Origin: Microcaldota archaeon
GTDB taxonomy: Archaea > Micrarchaeota > Micrarchaeia > Anstonellales > Bilamarchaeaceae
Direction of reading: 5' to 3'
NCBI GenBank assembly: GCA_016212505.1
Contig: JACRGB010000034.1
Location: 1 to 42,206 of the forward strand
DNA: 42,206 bases
Part shown: one piece after another, positions 8,577 to 16,057 of the stretch
How the letters are laid out: the number at the start of each line of letters is the position of its first letter
How positions within the stretch are numbered: the stretch's first letter is position 1
Position numbers and translations under genes: made by a program
Notes under the pieces: model-generated
What the model was told of the DNA's origin: nothing
Database searches by the model: none
What the model saw: only the letters and a program-made list of their open reading frames with translations

Positions 8577-8729
8577 ATGGAAGGAGAAGAAGGCTCCAGT
8601 AGCGACAGACCAATGTTCGACGCAACATGTTCGAAATGCGGTCAGCCTTGTCAAGTACCCTTTAAGTCAACCGAAGGTCGGCCAGTGTACTGCAGGAACT
8701 GCTACAAGCCAAAAAGATCAAGATTCTAA
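8577..8729 (+). CDS. 50-aa CxxC...CxxC zinc-ribbon protein
   Basis: The ATG at 8577 follows a good ribosome site (AAGGTGA, 8565-8571). The protein has an acidic/Ser-rich start, then a zinc ribbon: Cys18-Cys21, with an extra Cys25, then Cys39-Cys42, and a basic tail (KPKRSRF). The pattern TCSKCGQPCQVPF...GRPVYCRNCY matches small zinc-ribbon proteins I recall as common in DPANN archaea and candidate-phyla bacteria; they are presumed to bind nucleic acid, but no function is established. It stands alone between the PEBP gene and a membrane protein, with a T-rich stretch downstream. Confidence 0.85.
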   Translation: MEGEEGSSSDRPMFDATCSKCGQPCQVPFKSTEGRPVYCRNCYKPKRSRF

Positions 8730-8775
8730 GTTTAATGAAAATTAAGTAAGGAATCTGAATAAATAAAGTGTTAAG

Positions 8776-8795
8776 TTTTGTTTTTGTTGTTTTTT
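8776..8795 (+). terminator. T-rich terminator after the zinc-ribbon gene
   Basis: A run of three T-tracts (TTTTG TTTTT G TTG TTTTTT) about 46 bases after the stop codon fits archaeal T-tract termination. It precedes the TATA box of the next gene (about 8814-8824). Confidence 0.5.
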
Positions 8796-8845
8796 CCCTG
8801 ATTTTTCAAAAATCTTTTTAAATATAATTGCACTAGTTAGTAACT

Positions 8846-9697
8846 ATGTTCGAATCAATTGGCAGGTCCTTAGATATAGTTAAGCGAAGCTTTGCTTTGC
8901 TGATGGAAGAAAAGAAGCTAGTTATCTTTCCTCTAATTAGTGGGATAGTACTTCTTGGGGTATTGATTTCATTTATTGTACCAACTGTTTTAGTTTCTAA
9001 TTCCGATGCCATGACATTTATTCTTGTCGCCGCATTTTATTTTGTCTCGTATTTCTTCATAATTTTCTTCAATACTGCGCTAGTCCATGCCGTATATAAT
9101 AAGATGAATAAGAAAGAGGTTTCCGTTATAGCGAGCCTATCATTTGCAAGCTCGAGGTTAATCAGTATTGTGTCTTGGGCTGCAATTGCAGCAACCGTTG
9201 GCCTGATCCTAAGTATACTAAGAGGGGAAGCAAACAAACAGCGCGGTATTGGTGGCCTTATCGCAGGTGTGATCGTAGGTCTCATCGGCATGGCCTGGTC
9301 AATGGCAACATATTTTGTTGTACCAATTATGACCTTTGAAAATGTAGGTCCATTTGAGGCAATAAAGCGGTCGGTTATGCTAATCAAAAAGACCTGGGGC
9401 GAGGAAGTAGTAGGCGGTTTTGGGATCGGGATTATTTTCATGATACTCTATGTAATCGGGGTCGCGTTGGCCATTGGAGCGGCATTCTTGACTTCTGGAT
9501 CAGGTGCCCTCTTCATAAGCGCTCTTGCAATGGTCGGGATTTATTTTGTTCTGGTTTTCCTAATTCAAAGCACCATCCAAAGCATATTTGTTGTTGAGTT
9601 ATACCGGTATGCAATGACTGGCCAAACCGTTCTTCTGCAAAAAGACGAAGTAGAAGGCGCGTTTAAGGCCAAAGTGCCACAGAAGAAGCTGTTCTAG
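8846..9697 (+). CDS. DUF6159-like multi-pass membrane protein
   Basis: This is a 283-aa integral membrane protein. The start is supported by the TATA-like CTTTTTAAATATA (about 8812-8824), placing transcription near the ATG. It begins with an amphipathic stretch (MFESIGRSLDIVKRSFALL), then about six hydrophobic helices near residues 25-50, 57-85, 105-130, 135-165, 190-215 and 222-250. The motif NVGPFEAIKRSVMLIKKTWG in a cytoplasmic loop and the MTGQ near the C-terminus are typical of the DUF6159 family as I recall it. No catalytic residues are evident and no function is known. Confidence 0.8.
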   Translation: MFESIGRSLDIVKRSFALLMEEKKLVIFPLISGIVLLGVLISFIVPTVLVSNSDAMTFILVAAFYFVSYFFIIFFNTALVHAVYNKMNKKEVSVIASLSFASSRLISIVSWAAIAATVGLILSILRGEANKQRGIGGLIAGVIVGLIGMAWSMATYFVVPIMTFENVGPFEAIKRSVMLIKKTWGEEVVGGFGIGIIFMILYVIGVALAIGAAFLTSGSGALFISALAMVGIYFVLVFLIQSTIQSIFVVELYRYAMTGQTVLLQKDEVEGAFKAKVPQKKLF

Positions 9698-9732
9698 TTT
9701 TTTTATGAACTTTTGTGCCTTTCTATTCAGAA

Positions 9733-9906
9733 TCATTGGGCAGTTCTGAATTTCTTTCCTACATAATCAGATGGTTTAATCCCTAATCTTCTTGTATTAT
9801 TATATATCGTACTAGGTTCTACCTCCAAAATCCCTGCTGCTTCGGCAACACTACTTACTCTTTCCAAGGTAGAAACCAGTTTCGCTCTCATCTGCTCATC
9901 AAATAT
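9733..9906 (-). pseudogene. Frame-displaced fourth HTH-like module of the NtrC-like gene
   Basis: Just before the stop of the 1054-aa regulator (9888-9890), the -1 frame opens at 9906 and encodes 57 further residues to a TGA at 9733. These begin IFDEQMRAKLVSTLE and end RRLGIKPSDYVGKKF plus RTAQ. They align with the preceding in-frame modules (VFDEGIRRAIIDALE ... SRLGFVAGDHLGKRL). The switch falls in a run of five A bases (9906-9910, minus strand); one extra A would restore a single longer protein. It may be an assembly or sequencing indel, a real truncation, or a frameshift made by slippage at A AAA A. Confidence 0.8.
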
Positions 9907-12900
9907 TTTTCCGGGGTTGTTCCAAGTTCTTCTATTCTCCTGCGTAACTGGCCAGAATCAGTACTTAGAGTTTCTGCAACTCGCGGAAGTACCCTCATTA
10001 CCCCTTTTTTGACAAAAAGATGCTTTGAAGCAAATGCCTGGCCTATTTCTTCCAAGGTGAGGCTGCCAGCACCTTTAACTCCGTTATTTGCTCCTTTTTT
10101 TGAATCCCTATCGGTTACCCCATCTACCGCTCCCTTTATCACCCCATCTGGTCCAAGCCGTTTTCCAAGATGATCCCCTGCAACAAATCCTAGTCTGCTT
10201 GCATGAGTATAAATGACTCCACTATGGGTTGCCCTTAATTTTTCAGCTGCTTCCTCTATTGTCCTGCTGGTTTCCAAGGCATCAATAATCGCTCGCCTTA
10301 TTCCTTCGTCAAATACTTTTACCGCATCTATCTGCAATGCTTTGATTTGAGTACTTAATTCATCATTAGTTAACCCAAGTTCGCGCGCAACCCGGTGAAG
10401 TGCAGGCCCTAGCGCTTCATACTCAAAAGAATATTGAGAACCTATTGCTTGTTCGATGCGTTCCCTTGCGGTTGTGGCTTGTGTTGGCGCACCTGCTACA
10501 CCTACCCTTCTGCTAACGCCTTCGTCCATCCTTTTTCCCAGATGGTCTTGGGTCTCAATTCCTAATCTGTTTAGGTATGGATACAGCGAAGTTGTATGCG
10601 CATAACCGAGCTTCGTTGCAGCTTCATCAGTTGTTTGCGATGTCTCCAATGCATCTATGAATCTTCCTCTGAGGTTTGCTTCAAATAAACTTTTGGCATT
10701 TATCCCATATTCATCAATCAACACTTCCAATTGTAGCTTTTCAATTCCCAACCTTTGTGCAACCCTCCGAATAAAACTTTTTGAGAAACCTCCGCTACCA
10801 AAAGGATTTTCAGCTGCAATTGCTTCTTCGATTGCCTGCCGTGTAAGTTTACCGAATTTATCCGAAGCTCCAGAAGCAGTCCCAGAAGCATCAGCAGGCT
10901 TTGCACCTGCGCTAGCCTCCCCATCTGCTGCCCCCTTTACTTGGCCAGGAACTTCTCCTTCAATCCCAGTTCCAATAAGTTTATCCGGATCTATCCCAAG
11001 TCTTTGTGCCTGCTGATAAACCCATCTTCTTCGGCCATGAGCATCTAATTTTTTCATTGCTTCTTTTTCGGTCCTGCTGGTCGTAAAAGCATGGGTAATG
11101 ATTTGCCTAAGATGCGCATCAATTACTTCTTCAGGTTTTATCCCTAATTCTCTCATACGTTCGGTTAAGGTTTGTACCCTGAGTGAGTGTGCCGCACCGG
11201 CTATGGCTGAAGTAATTGGCTCCCCGGTAAAATGATCCTGCGCTCTTAGCGCATCTTCTATCTGGACTGCGCTAATGGCTGATGGATCCAACCAACCCTG
11301 CGCTCGCTCTCTTTCTCTCCTTGCCAGTTCTTCATCCACTGCAGCTGATCCAACCCGTTCAGCTCTTATCGGTCTTCGTACTCTTCCAACTGGCAGGGCA
11401 GTGGAACTTACTGCTACTGATCGTCCTGATCTAAATCCGCCTCTCTCGCCATCGAGCAAAGCAAGCACTCTTGCAGCTTCCCGGATTCGCGCTAGTTCCG
11501 CTTGATCTTCCGTCTCACTTTCAGGAGCTTGGTATGGGGCTTCTCTTGCAATTACTGGTTCTGTTGCTGGCGTTGTACGACCAGTTTCTGGAACTGGTTC
11601 AGCACCTGATTCTGATTCTGCGCGCGGTGGTTCTGGTGGTACCTCTAATCGTGGCTTAGCTGCTGCAACCGGTTCTGGAACGGGTTCATCGCTTAGAGTA
11701 ACAACTGCTTTATCTGCTCTAGCAACCGCCGGAGCGCTAACTTCCTCTGCTGGGGTTTGTGGTTCGGCCAATGGAACTTCTAATACTCCTGAAGTTGGTA
11801 ATCCGGCTGCCAAAGGAGCTTCAGGTGGCCTTTCCTCTTCTCCGGGATCTACCTCTAATTCAGCCCCTTCATCTCCCCGGGCAATTACCCGAAGATCTAT
11901 CCTGCCTCGCTGTTCCCTAAAAAGTTGTAGTATGGTCCCAATAGGAAGATCATTTAAGTCTACTTTTTCCATGCCAAGGGCATCAGCAAGAGCTCTTATG
12001 TGGTACTGGACTGTTCTTGTGCTTATTCCCAATAATTTCGAAGCTCTAGATGTGCTGCCTTCTGTTCTTCTCAAAGCTTCCAGAATCAGCATCATTTCGT
12101 TAGTACGGACATCAAGATCCGGAAGGTAACTTGCCACCATTCCAAGCCTATCCTCTGGCCTTAATGTTTCAGGAAATTCCATTCCTGCAAGATTGCGTAA
12201 AGCATCATCGATTTCTTTACGAGAAATTATGTCCTTTTTATAATGCATGGCAAAAGTAGCTGCCCACTCAACAATGTTTCTTAGTTGCCTGATATTTCCA
12301 GGATAAGAAAAAATCTTTAGCAATTCGTATGATTCTTTTGCCAGTTCAATTTGTACCCCATATTTATCCTTAAAGCTCGTAAGGAAATAATTTGCCAAAA
12401 GAGGGATATCATCAATGCGTTGCCTTAAGGGCGGAGTGGTGATGTGAAAACCAAGGCGATGGCGCAAATCCAACCTAAAAATATCCCCATTAACATCCCG
12501 GTTGGTGGCTGCAATGACTTTTACATCAACATGCTGGGGGATATTTGCGCCGACTTTATCGTACTCTCCAGCATGTATCACTCTTAATAGTTTTGCCTGA
12601 ACTGCTTGGTCTAATTCAGCAATTTCATCCAGGAATATAGTTCCGCTATGGGCTGCGTGGAATTTCCCTTCCCGCTCTGCAATTGCGCCGGTAAATGAGC
12701 CTCGAACATGGCCAAATAAGTCACTTGCAGCCAAATCCTTTCCAATTGCAGTACAATCCACTGTAATGTATGGGCCCTTGGCTCTGGGACTAAGCAGATG
12801 CAATGCCATTGCAACTAATTCTTTTCCTGTTCCAGTTTCACCCAGGATAAGAACCGGCATATTCACCCGGGCAGAAATCCGTATGCGCTCTTTTAATTGC

Positions 12901-13052
12901 GAAATTTCCGGGCCTTCTCCAACAATGTATCTTAGGATATCTTCTGGCGCAACAGATTCTTTGGTTTTCTGTAAATCATAAATAAGATGGCGCAGAGGTT
13001 CTGTTTTTCCATTTCCTCTTGCAATATCCTCTTGTGGTCTTTGGCCGATCAT
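9888..13052 (-). CDS. NtrC-like AAA+ (sigma-54-activator-type) regulator with repeated HTH modules
   Basis: The 1054-aa protein has the full bacterial enhancer-binding AAA+ core: Walker A GETGTGKE (71-78), GSFTGA (118-123) where sigma-54 activators have GAFTGA, Walker B TIFLDE (138-143), arginine-finger region RLDLRHRLGF (193-202) and sensor II YPGNIRQLRN (250-259). A FIS-type HTH follows (about 322-360; SRASKLLGISTRTVQYH). No receiver or PAS domain precedes the core. A Pro/Glu/Ala-rich linker (about 400-520) leads to roughly four bipartite helical modules, each ending in an HTH-like unit (ALETSRTIEEAAEKL...RLGF). The last unit lies in another frame. Sigma-54 is not known in archaea, so it may work as a DNA-remodelling or TBP/TFB-linked ATPase, or serve an unknown role. 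A TATA-like AT-rich box lies just upstream. Confidence 0.9.
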   Translation of the reverse strand: MIGQRPQEDIARGNGKTEPLRHLIYDLQKTKESVAPEDILRYIVGEGPEISQLKERIRISARVNMPVLILGETGTGKELVAMALHLLSPRAKGPYITVDCTAIGKDLAASDLFGHVRGSFTGAIAEREGKFHAAHSGTIFLDEIAELDQAVQAKLLRVIHAGEYDKVGANIPQHVDVKVIAATNRDVNGDIFRLDLRHRLGFHITTPPLRQRIDDIPLLANYFLTSFKDKYGVQIELAKESYELLKIFSYPGNIRQLRNIVEWAATFAMHYKKDIISRKEIDDALRNLAGMEFPETLRPEDRLGMVASYLPDLDVRTNEMMLILEALRRTEGSTSRASKLLGISTRTVQYHIRALADALGMEKVDLNDLPIGTILQLFREQRGRIDLRVIARGDEGAELEVDPGEEERPPEAPLAAGLPTSGVLEVPLAEPQTPAEEVSAPAVARADKAVVTLSDEPVPEPVAAAKPRLEVPPEPPRAESESGAEPVPETGRTTPATEPVIAREAPYQAPESETEDQAELARIREAARVLALLDGERGGFRSGRSVAVSSTALPVGRVRRPIRAERVGSAAVDEELARRERERAQGWLDPSAISAVQIEDALRAQDHFTGEPITSAIAGAAHSLRVQTLTERMRELGIKPEEVIDAHLRQIITHAFTTSRTEKEAMKKLDAHGRRRWVYQQAQRLGIDPDKLIGTGIEGEVPGQVKGAADGEASAGAKPADASGTASGASDKFGKLTRQAIEEAIAAENPFGSGGFSKSFIRRVAQRLGIEKLQLEVLIDEYGINAKSLFEANLRGRFIDALETSQTTDEAATKLGYAHTTSLYPYLNRLGIETQDHLGKRMDEGVSRRVGVAGAPTQATTARERIEQAIGSQYSFEYEALGPALHRVARELGLTNDELSTQIKALQIDAVKVFDEGIRRAIIDALETSRTIEEAAEKLRATHSGVIYTHASRLGFVAGDHLGKRLGPDGVIKGAVDGVTDRDSKKGANNGVKGAGSLTLEEIGQAFASKHLFVKKGVMRVLPRVAETLSTDSGQLRRRIEELGTTPEKYLMSR

Positions 13053-13124
13053 AAGCTATCAGACATAACCTATAATAGAAATATAATTATAAATATAGGT
13101 TTATTGTGTTAGCGACCTTTAGTT

Positions 13125-14015
13125 TCACCATTTACTCTGGAAAACTCCGGCCACCCTTAATTTCTGGTTGCTGGCATCAATTACAAGAATAGATTCGCCT
13201 TTTTCAAAAGCAAGAGGTGCTGAAAGATTCAAATCATTGTCTGTCATGTGTCCTTCAACAAACTGCATATTCGTGTATGCATAAATTTTTCCTTTTAATT
13301 CGTCCTTGAAAAAAGGGCTTTTGTTAAAGCGGCCGTTAACAATATTGGCCACTTGAAACTCGTGCCGAAGCGGCGCGATTATCCCTTTTTCAACCAAGTC
13401 GCCTTTGTAAGCTATTTCGACTAATGATGGGGCGGCTGCTTCTTCCACCTCTGCACCATTGATGTGGATGGACCGGACTTCAAGATCAAGGCCATGCGGT
13501 ACAATGAAGAGCTTATCGTTCTTTTTTATTTTTCCTGCACGAAGCGCGCCATATGCGACATTACCGACCGACTTTACGTTCGCAGTTTTATGTACCAAAG
13601 AAAACACATTTTCGCCGGCGCTAGCAGCATGTGCAGCCAAGACCTTGTCCTTGGCAGCATTCTGTTCAGAAACTTTTTCATATTTTTCAAGGACCATTCC
13701 CGTAACTGGAAGTGGGATATTAGAAACGATGATCCCTTTTTCAATTTTCATCGAGTTTATTGCAACTAAAAGTTCTCCAACTTTAGGGGTAAGTCCATCT
13801 ACAATTAGCACAACTAAATCAGCCATTGAAAGGGAATAAAGAAGCGGTTGAATTTTTTCAGGGTAATGTATTGGATCAATGAGCCAAATTTTATTGCCAT
13901 TTGCACCGGAATCCGCTGAGTATATTCCGAGTTCATCCTTGCTTACTTCTTTTCCAATAAGCTTGCAAAAACTTTCCCTTAATTCCGGTTTATCGGATAA
14001 TACTACAACAAACAT
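13125..14015 (-). CDS. EF-Tu/SelB-like protein with degenerate GTPase domain
   Basis: The 296-aa protein has the three-domain layout of a translational GTPase but a shrunken N-terminal domain (about 1-125). The P-loop is missing: the N-terminus reads FVVVLSDKPELRESF with no GxxxxGK[ST]. The DxxG region is altered to LIDPIHYPEKIQPLL. The following strand, ADLVVLIVDG, keeps the switch-II-adjacent fold. The NKxD motif is also absent. Residues about 135-210 resemble beta-barrel domain 2 (GNVAYGALRAGKIKKNDKL), and the rest resembles domain 3. It probably cannot hydrolyse GTP and may bind tRNA, ribosome or a true elongation factor. Similar degenerate EF-Tu-like proteins occur in archaea; the function is unknown. 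Confidence 0.75.
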   Translation of the reverse strand: MFVVVLSDKPELRESFCKLIGKEVSKDELGIYSADSGANGNKIWLIDPIHYPEKIQPLLYSLSMADLVVLIVDGLTPKVGELLVAINSMKIEKGIIVSNIPLPVTGMVLEKYEKVSEQNAAKDKVLAAHAASAGENVFSLVHKTANVKSVGNVAYGALRAGKIKKNDKLFIVPHGLDLEVRSIHINGAEVEEAAAPSLVEIAYKGDLVEKGIIAPLRHEFQVANIVNGRFNKSPFFKDELKGKIYAYTNMQFVEGHMTDNDLNLSAPLAFEKGESILVIDASNQKLRVAGVFQSKW

Positions 14016-14077
14016 TCCCTCACCAATCTACAATAGCGGGAACAACTCTTTTAACCGTATGGCTCGAAATAGTCTGT

Positions 14078-14284
14078 ATGGGAGATGTAAGGAAAGATGT
14101 TGAAGCACTAAGAAGGGTCCATGCTACCGGAAATGACAAGTTGGAATACATGTCAGATATAACTAATCTTGTAATAACTATTTTCGAAGAGAGGATAAAA
14201 AAAGAAAATCCGAAACTCAGCAAAAAAGAAATTCTAAAAATTTTAAGAGAGGAACTTTATCATGGCAGAAAAGATACTCCTTAG
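14078..14284 (+). CDS. Small helical protein upstream of nucleotidyltransferase, antitoxin candidate
   Basis: This 68-aa protein is predicted to be entirely helical and highly charged (MGDVRKDVEALRRVHATGND...KLSKKEILKILREELYHG). Its last 23 bases overlap the start of the nucleotidyltransferase gene, so the two are translated as a coupled pair. Size, charge and position suit an antitoxin or a regulatory subunit, but it lacks an HTH or AbrB-like motif that I can see. I do not recognise a named family. Confidence 0.65.
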   Translation: MGDVRKDVEALRRVHATGNDKLEYMSDITNLVITIFEERIKKENPKLSKKEILKILREELYHGRKDTP

Positions 14285-14816
14285 TGAGTTCGTAAAAAAA
14301 CTTCTCATTGCCCTGAACAATGGCAATATTCAATATATGCTAATAGGGGGAGTAGCTGCAATGTACTACGGCCGCTCAAGAAGCACTATGGATTGTGATA
14401 TCTCCTTATCAATAACTGAAAAAGAGCTAAAAAAATTATATGACTGCCTAAAAAATAATGGCTTTCAAGTTCGTGACTATGACATAACTGAGGGCTACAA
14501 AGACAAAACCCATTTCAATGCATATTTGCCTGATCATCCGTTTAGAGCAGATTTTAGTTGGGGAAAAAGCTCTCTCGAATTAGCAGGATTTAAGAGGGCC
14601 AAACAAAAAGAAATTTTTGGTATCAAAGCATGGATGGAAGAGCCTGAAGATATAATTATCGCAAAATTAGTTTATGGAAGCCAACAGGACCTTGATGATG
14701 CACTAGCAATCTTATTGGAACAAAAAACTCTCGATATGAAATACCTTCAAAAGCGTGCAATTGAAGAGAATGTTGAAAAAAATTTAGAGGAACTAATAAG
14801 GGAATCAAAAAAATAA
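14262..14816 (+). CDS. MNT/AbiEii-like nucleotidyltransferase
   Basis: The 184-aa protein carries the polymerase-beta-fold nucleotidyltransferase signature: LIGGVAAMYYG (Gly29-Gly30), the catalytic pair Asp44-x-Asp46 (STMDCDISL) and a third Asp97 in RADFSW. This layout is seen in stand-alone NTases related to AbiEii and MNT-type toxins, which transfer nucleotides to RNA, tRNA or partner proteins. Residues about 105-184 form a helical tail with EPEDIIIAKLVYG and DLDDALAIL, the helices usual for this class. It overlaps the preceding 68-aa gene by 23 bases. A toxin-antitoxin or abortive-infection role is inferred from family and arrangement. Confidence 0.82.
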   Translation: MAEKILLSEFVKKLLIALNNGNIQYMLIGGVAAMYYGRSRSTMDCDISLSITEKELKKLYDCLKNNGFQVRDYDITEGYKDKTHFNAYLPDHPFRADFSWGKSSLELAGFKRAKQKEIFGIKAWMEEPEDIIIAKLVYGSQQDLDDALAILLEQKTLDMKYLQKRAIEENVEKNLEELIRESKK

Positions 14817-14818
14817 AA

Positions 14819-15934
14819 TCAAACGTACTGCTTTCCCCACTCGCCTTTCTTTTCCATTGCTTCTTTGATCCGCTCTTTGGCAATAACAAGCGCTGCTGCC
14901 CGGGTATCATTTTCTTTTGCACGCTCGAGCATAATTTTAGTATTGGTCCTGAGTTTCTCTTCAACAACTTCGAACATTTTCTTTTCATTCCAGCTCATAG
15001 TTTCGCAATAGCTGGAAATAACTCCACCTGCATTAGCTACAAAATCAGGCAGTATAACCACGTTCTTTTTCATTAAGATCTGCTCGACATCATATTTTAT
15101 CGGTAAATTGGCTGCCTCAGTTATAATTTTGGCTTTTACATTACCGACATTTGCATGGGTTATTACATCTGGCCTTGCACCAGGAACAAGAATATCAACA
15201 GGCAGTTCAAACAATTTGGCTGCATCTAATTTTTCTCCATGAGCTGCAGTAACTGTGCCTTTTTCTGATTTTGCCTTCATCATTGTTTCGTATTTCAATC
15301 CATCTTTGTTGTATATTGTGCCTTTTGAATCAGATAGGGCAACTACTTTTGCACCCCATTCTTCAAGGAATTTCATTGTAAAAGTTCCAACATTTCCAAA
15401 TCCTTCAATAGCAACAGTCATTCCATCTAGTGATTTACCCTGATGCTCTACTGCAACTTTTGTGGCAGTAGCAACTCCAAAGCCAGTGGAGCCTAATTCA
15501 TGAGGCAACCCGCCAATATTGGACGGTTTACCTGTGCATGCCATTGGACTTCCAATTTCATCAGCAAATTGGGCCATTTCCTTTTCAGTAGTGTTCATAT
15601 CTGGCCCGGCAATATAAAGTCCAGGGATAAATTCCCTTACTTTTCCTGCAAATGCCCGCATTAATCCTTCTTTTTGTTCTGGAGTTAATTTTCTTGGGTC
15701 AGCCTTTATTCCGCTTTTTGCTCCGCCAAATGGAAGGTCTGCCATTGCATTTTTCCAGCTCATGGCACGCGCAAGCCCCATAACTTCCGCAGTAGTTACA
15801 TCAGGGACCATGCGTATTCCGCCCTTTCCTGGGCCACGGGCTGTGTTGTGGATTACACAAACGCCCTGCATGCCAGTTTTCTGGTCATAAACCTCAAGTA
15901 CTCTCTCGAATCCAAACTCGTCTTCCTTTTTCAT
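14819..15934 (-). CDS. Glu/Leu/Phe/Val dehydrogenase family, probably glutamate dehydrogenase
   Basis: This 371-aa cytosolic enzyme would interconvert an amino acid (most likely glutamate) and its 2-oxo acid with NAD(P). The substrate domain has ARGPGKGGIRMVP, ADLPFGGAKSGI with the catalytic Lys, and TGKPSNIGG...STGFGV. The Rossmann domain begins VAIEGFGNVGTFTMKFLEEWGAKVVALSDS, with the Asp/Ser end of the second strand relevant to cofactor choice. The C-terminus has TEAANLPI and PDFVANAGGVISSYCE, a family signature. The protein is about 40-50 residues shorter than common GDHs, missing the extreme N-terminal helix, which may alter oligomerisation. It stops 3 bases from the convergent nucleotidyltransferase gene. 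Confidence 0.9.
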   Translation of the reverse strand: MKKEDEFGFERVLEVYDQKTGMQGVCVIHNTARGPGKGGIRMVPDVTTAEVMGLARAMSWKNAMADLPFGGAKSGIKADPRKLTPEQKEGLMRAFAGKVREFIPGLYIAGPDMNTTEKEMAQFADEIGSPMACTGKPSNIGGLPHELGSTGFGVATATKVAVEHQGKSLDGMTVAIEGFGNVGTFTMKFLEEWGAKVVALSDSKGTIYNKDGLKYETMMKAKSEKGTVTAAHGEKLDAAKLFELPVDILVPGARPDVITHANVGNVKAKIITEAANLPIKYDVEQILMKKNVVILPDFVANAGGVISSYCETMSWNEKKMFEVVEEKLRTNTKIMLERAKENDTRAAALVIAKERIKEAMEKKGEWGKQYV

Positions 15935-15967
15935 ATGAATTACCCGTTATCCTTTTGATTGTAGCAA

Positions 15968-16012
15968 AAGTAAATTAGTTTTACTTCCTTTTCCTATGGA
16001 GGTTTTAAAAAG
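15968..16012 (-). promoter_or_regulatory. Promoter and palindrome upstream of the dehydrogenase gene
   Basis: A TATA-like CTTTTTAAAACC (16001-16012, minus strand) predicts a start near 15980. An inverted repeat AAGTAAA (15968-15974) / TTTACTT (15980-15986), with a five-base centre, sits over that start site. That is where archaeal repressors often bind, so it is a plausible operator; this is inference from position and symmetry. Confidence 0.4.
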
Positions 16013-16057
16013 ATTTTGCCGCTCTTTTGCGGGTCCAATCCTAAGAGCTACAAAGAA

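Noticed and set aside
9888-13052. Sigma-54 (-24/-12) promoters served by the NtrC-like protein
   Set aside because: I saw no convincing GG-N10-GC element in the intergenic regions, and archaeal TATA boxes precede most genes.
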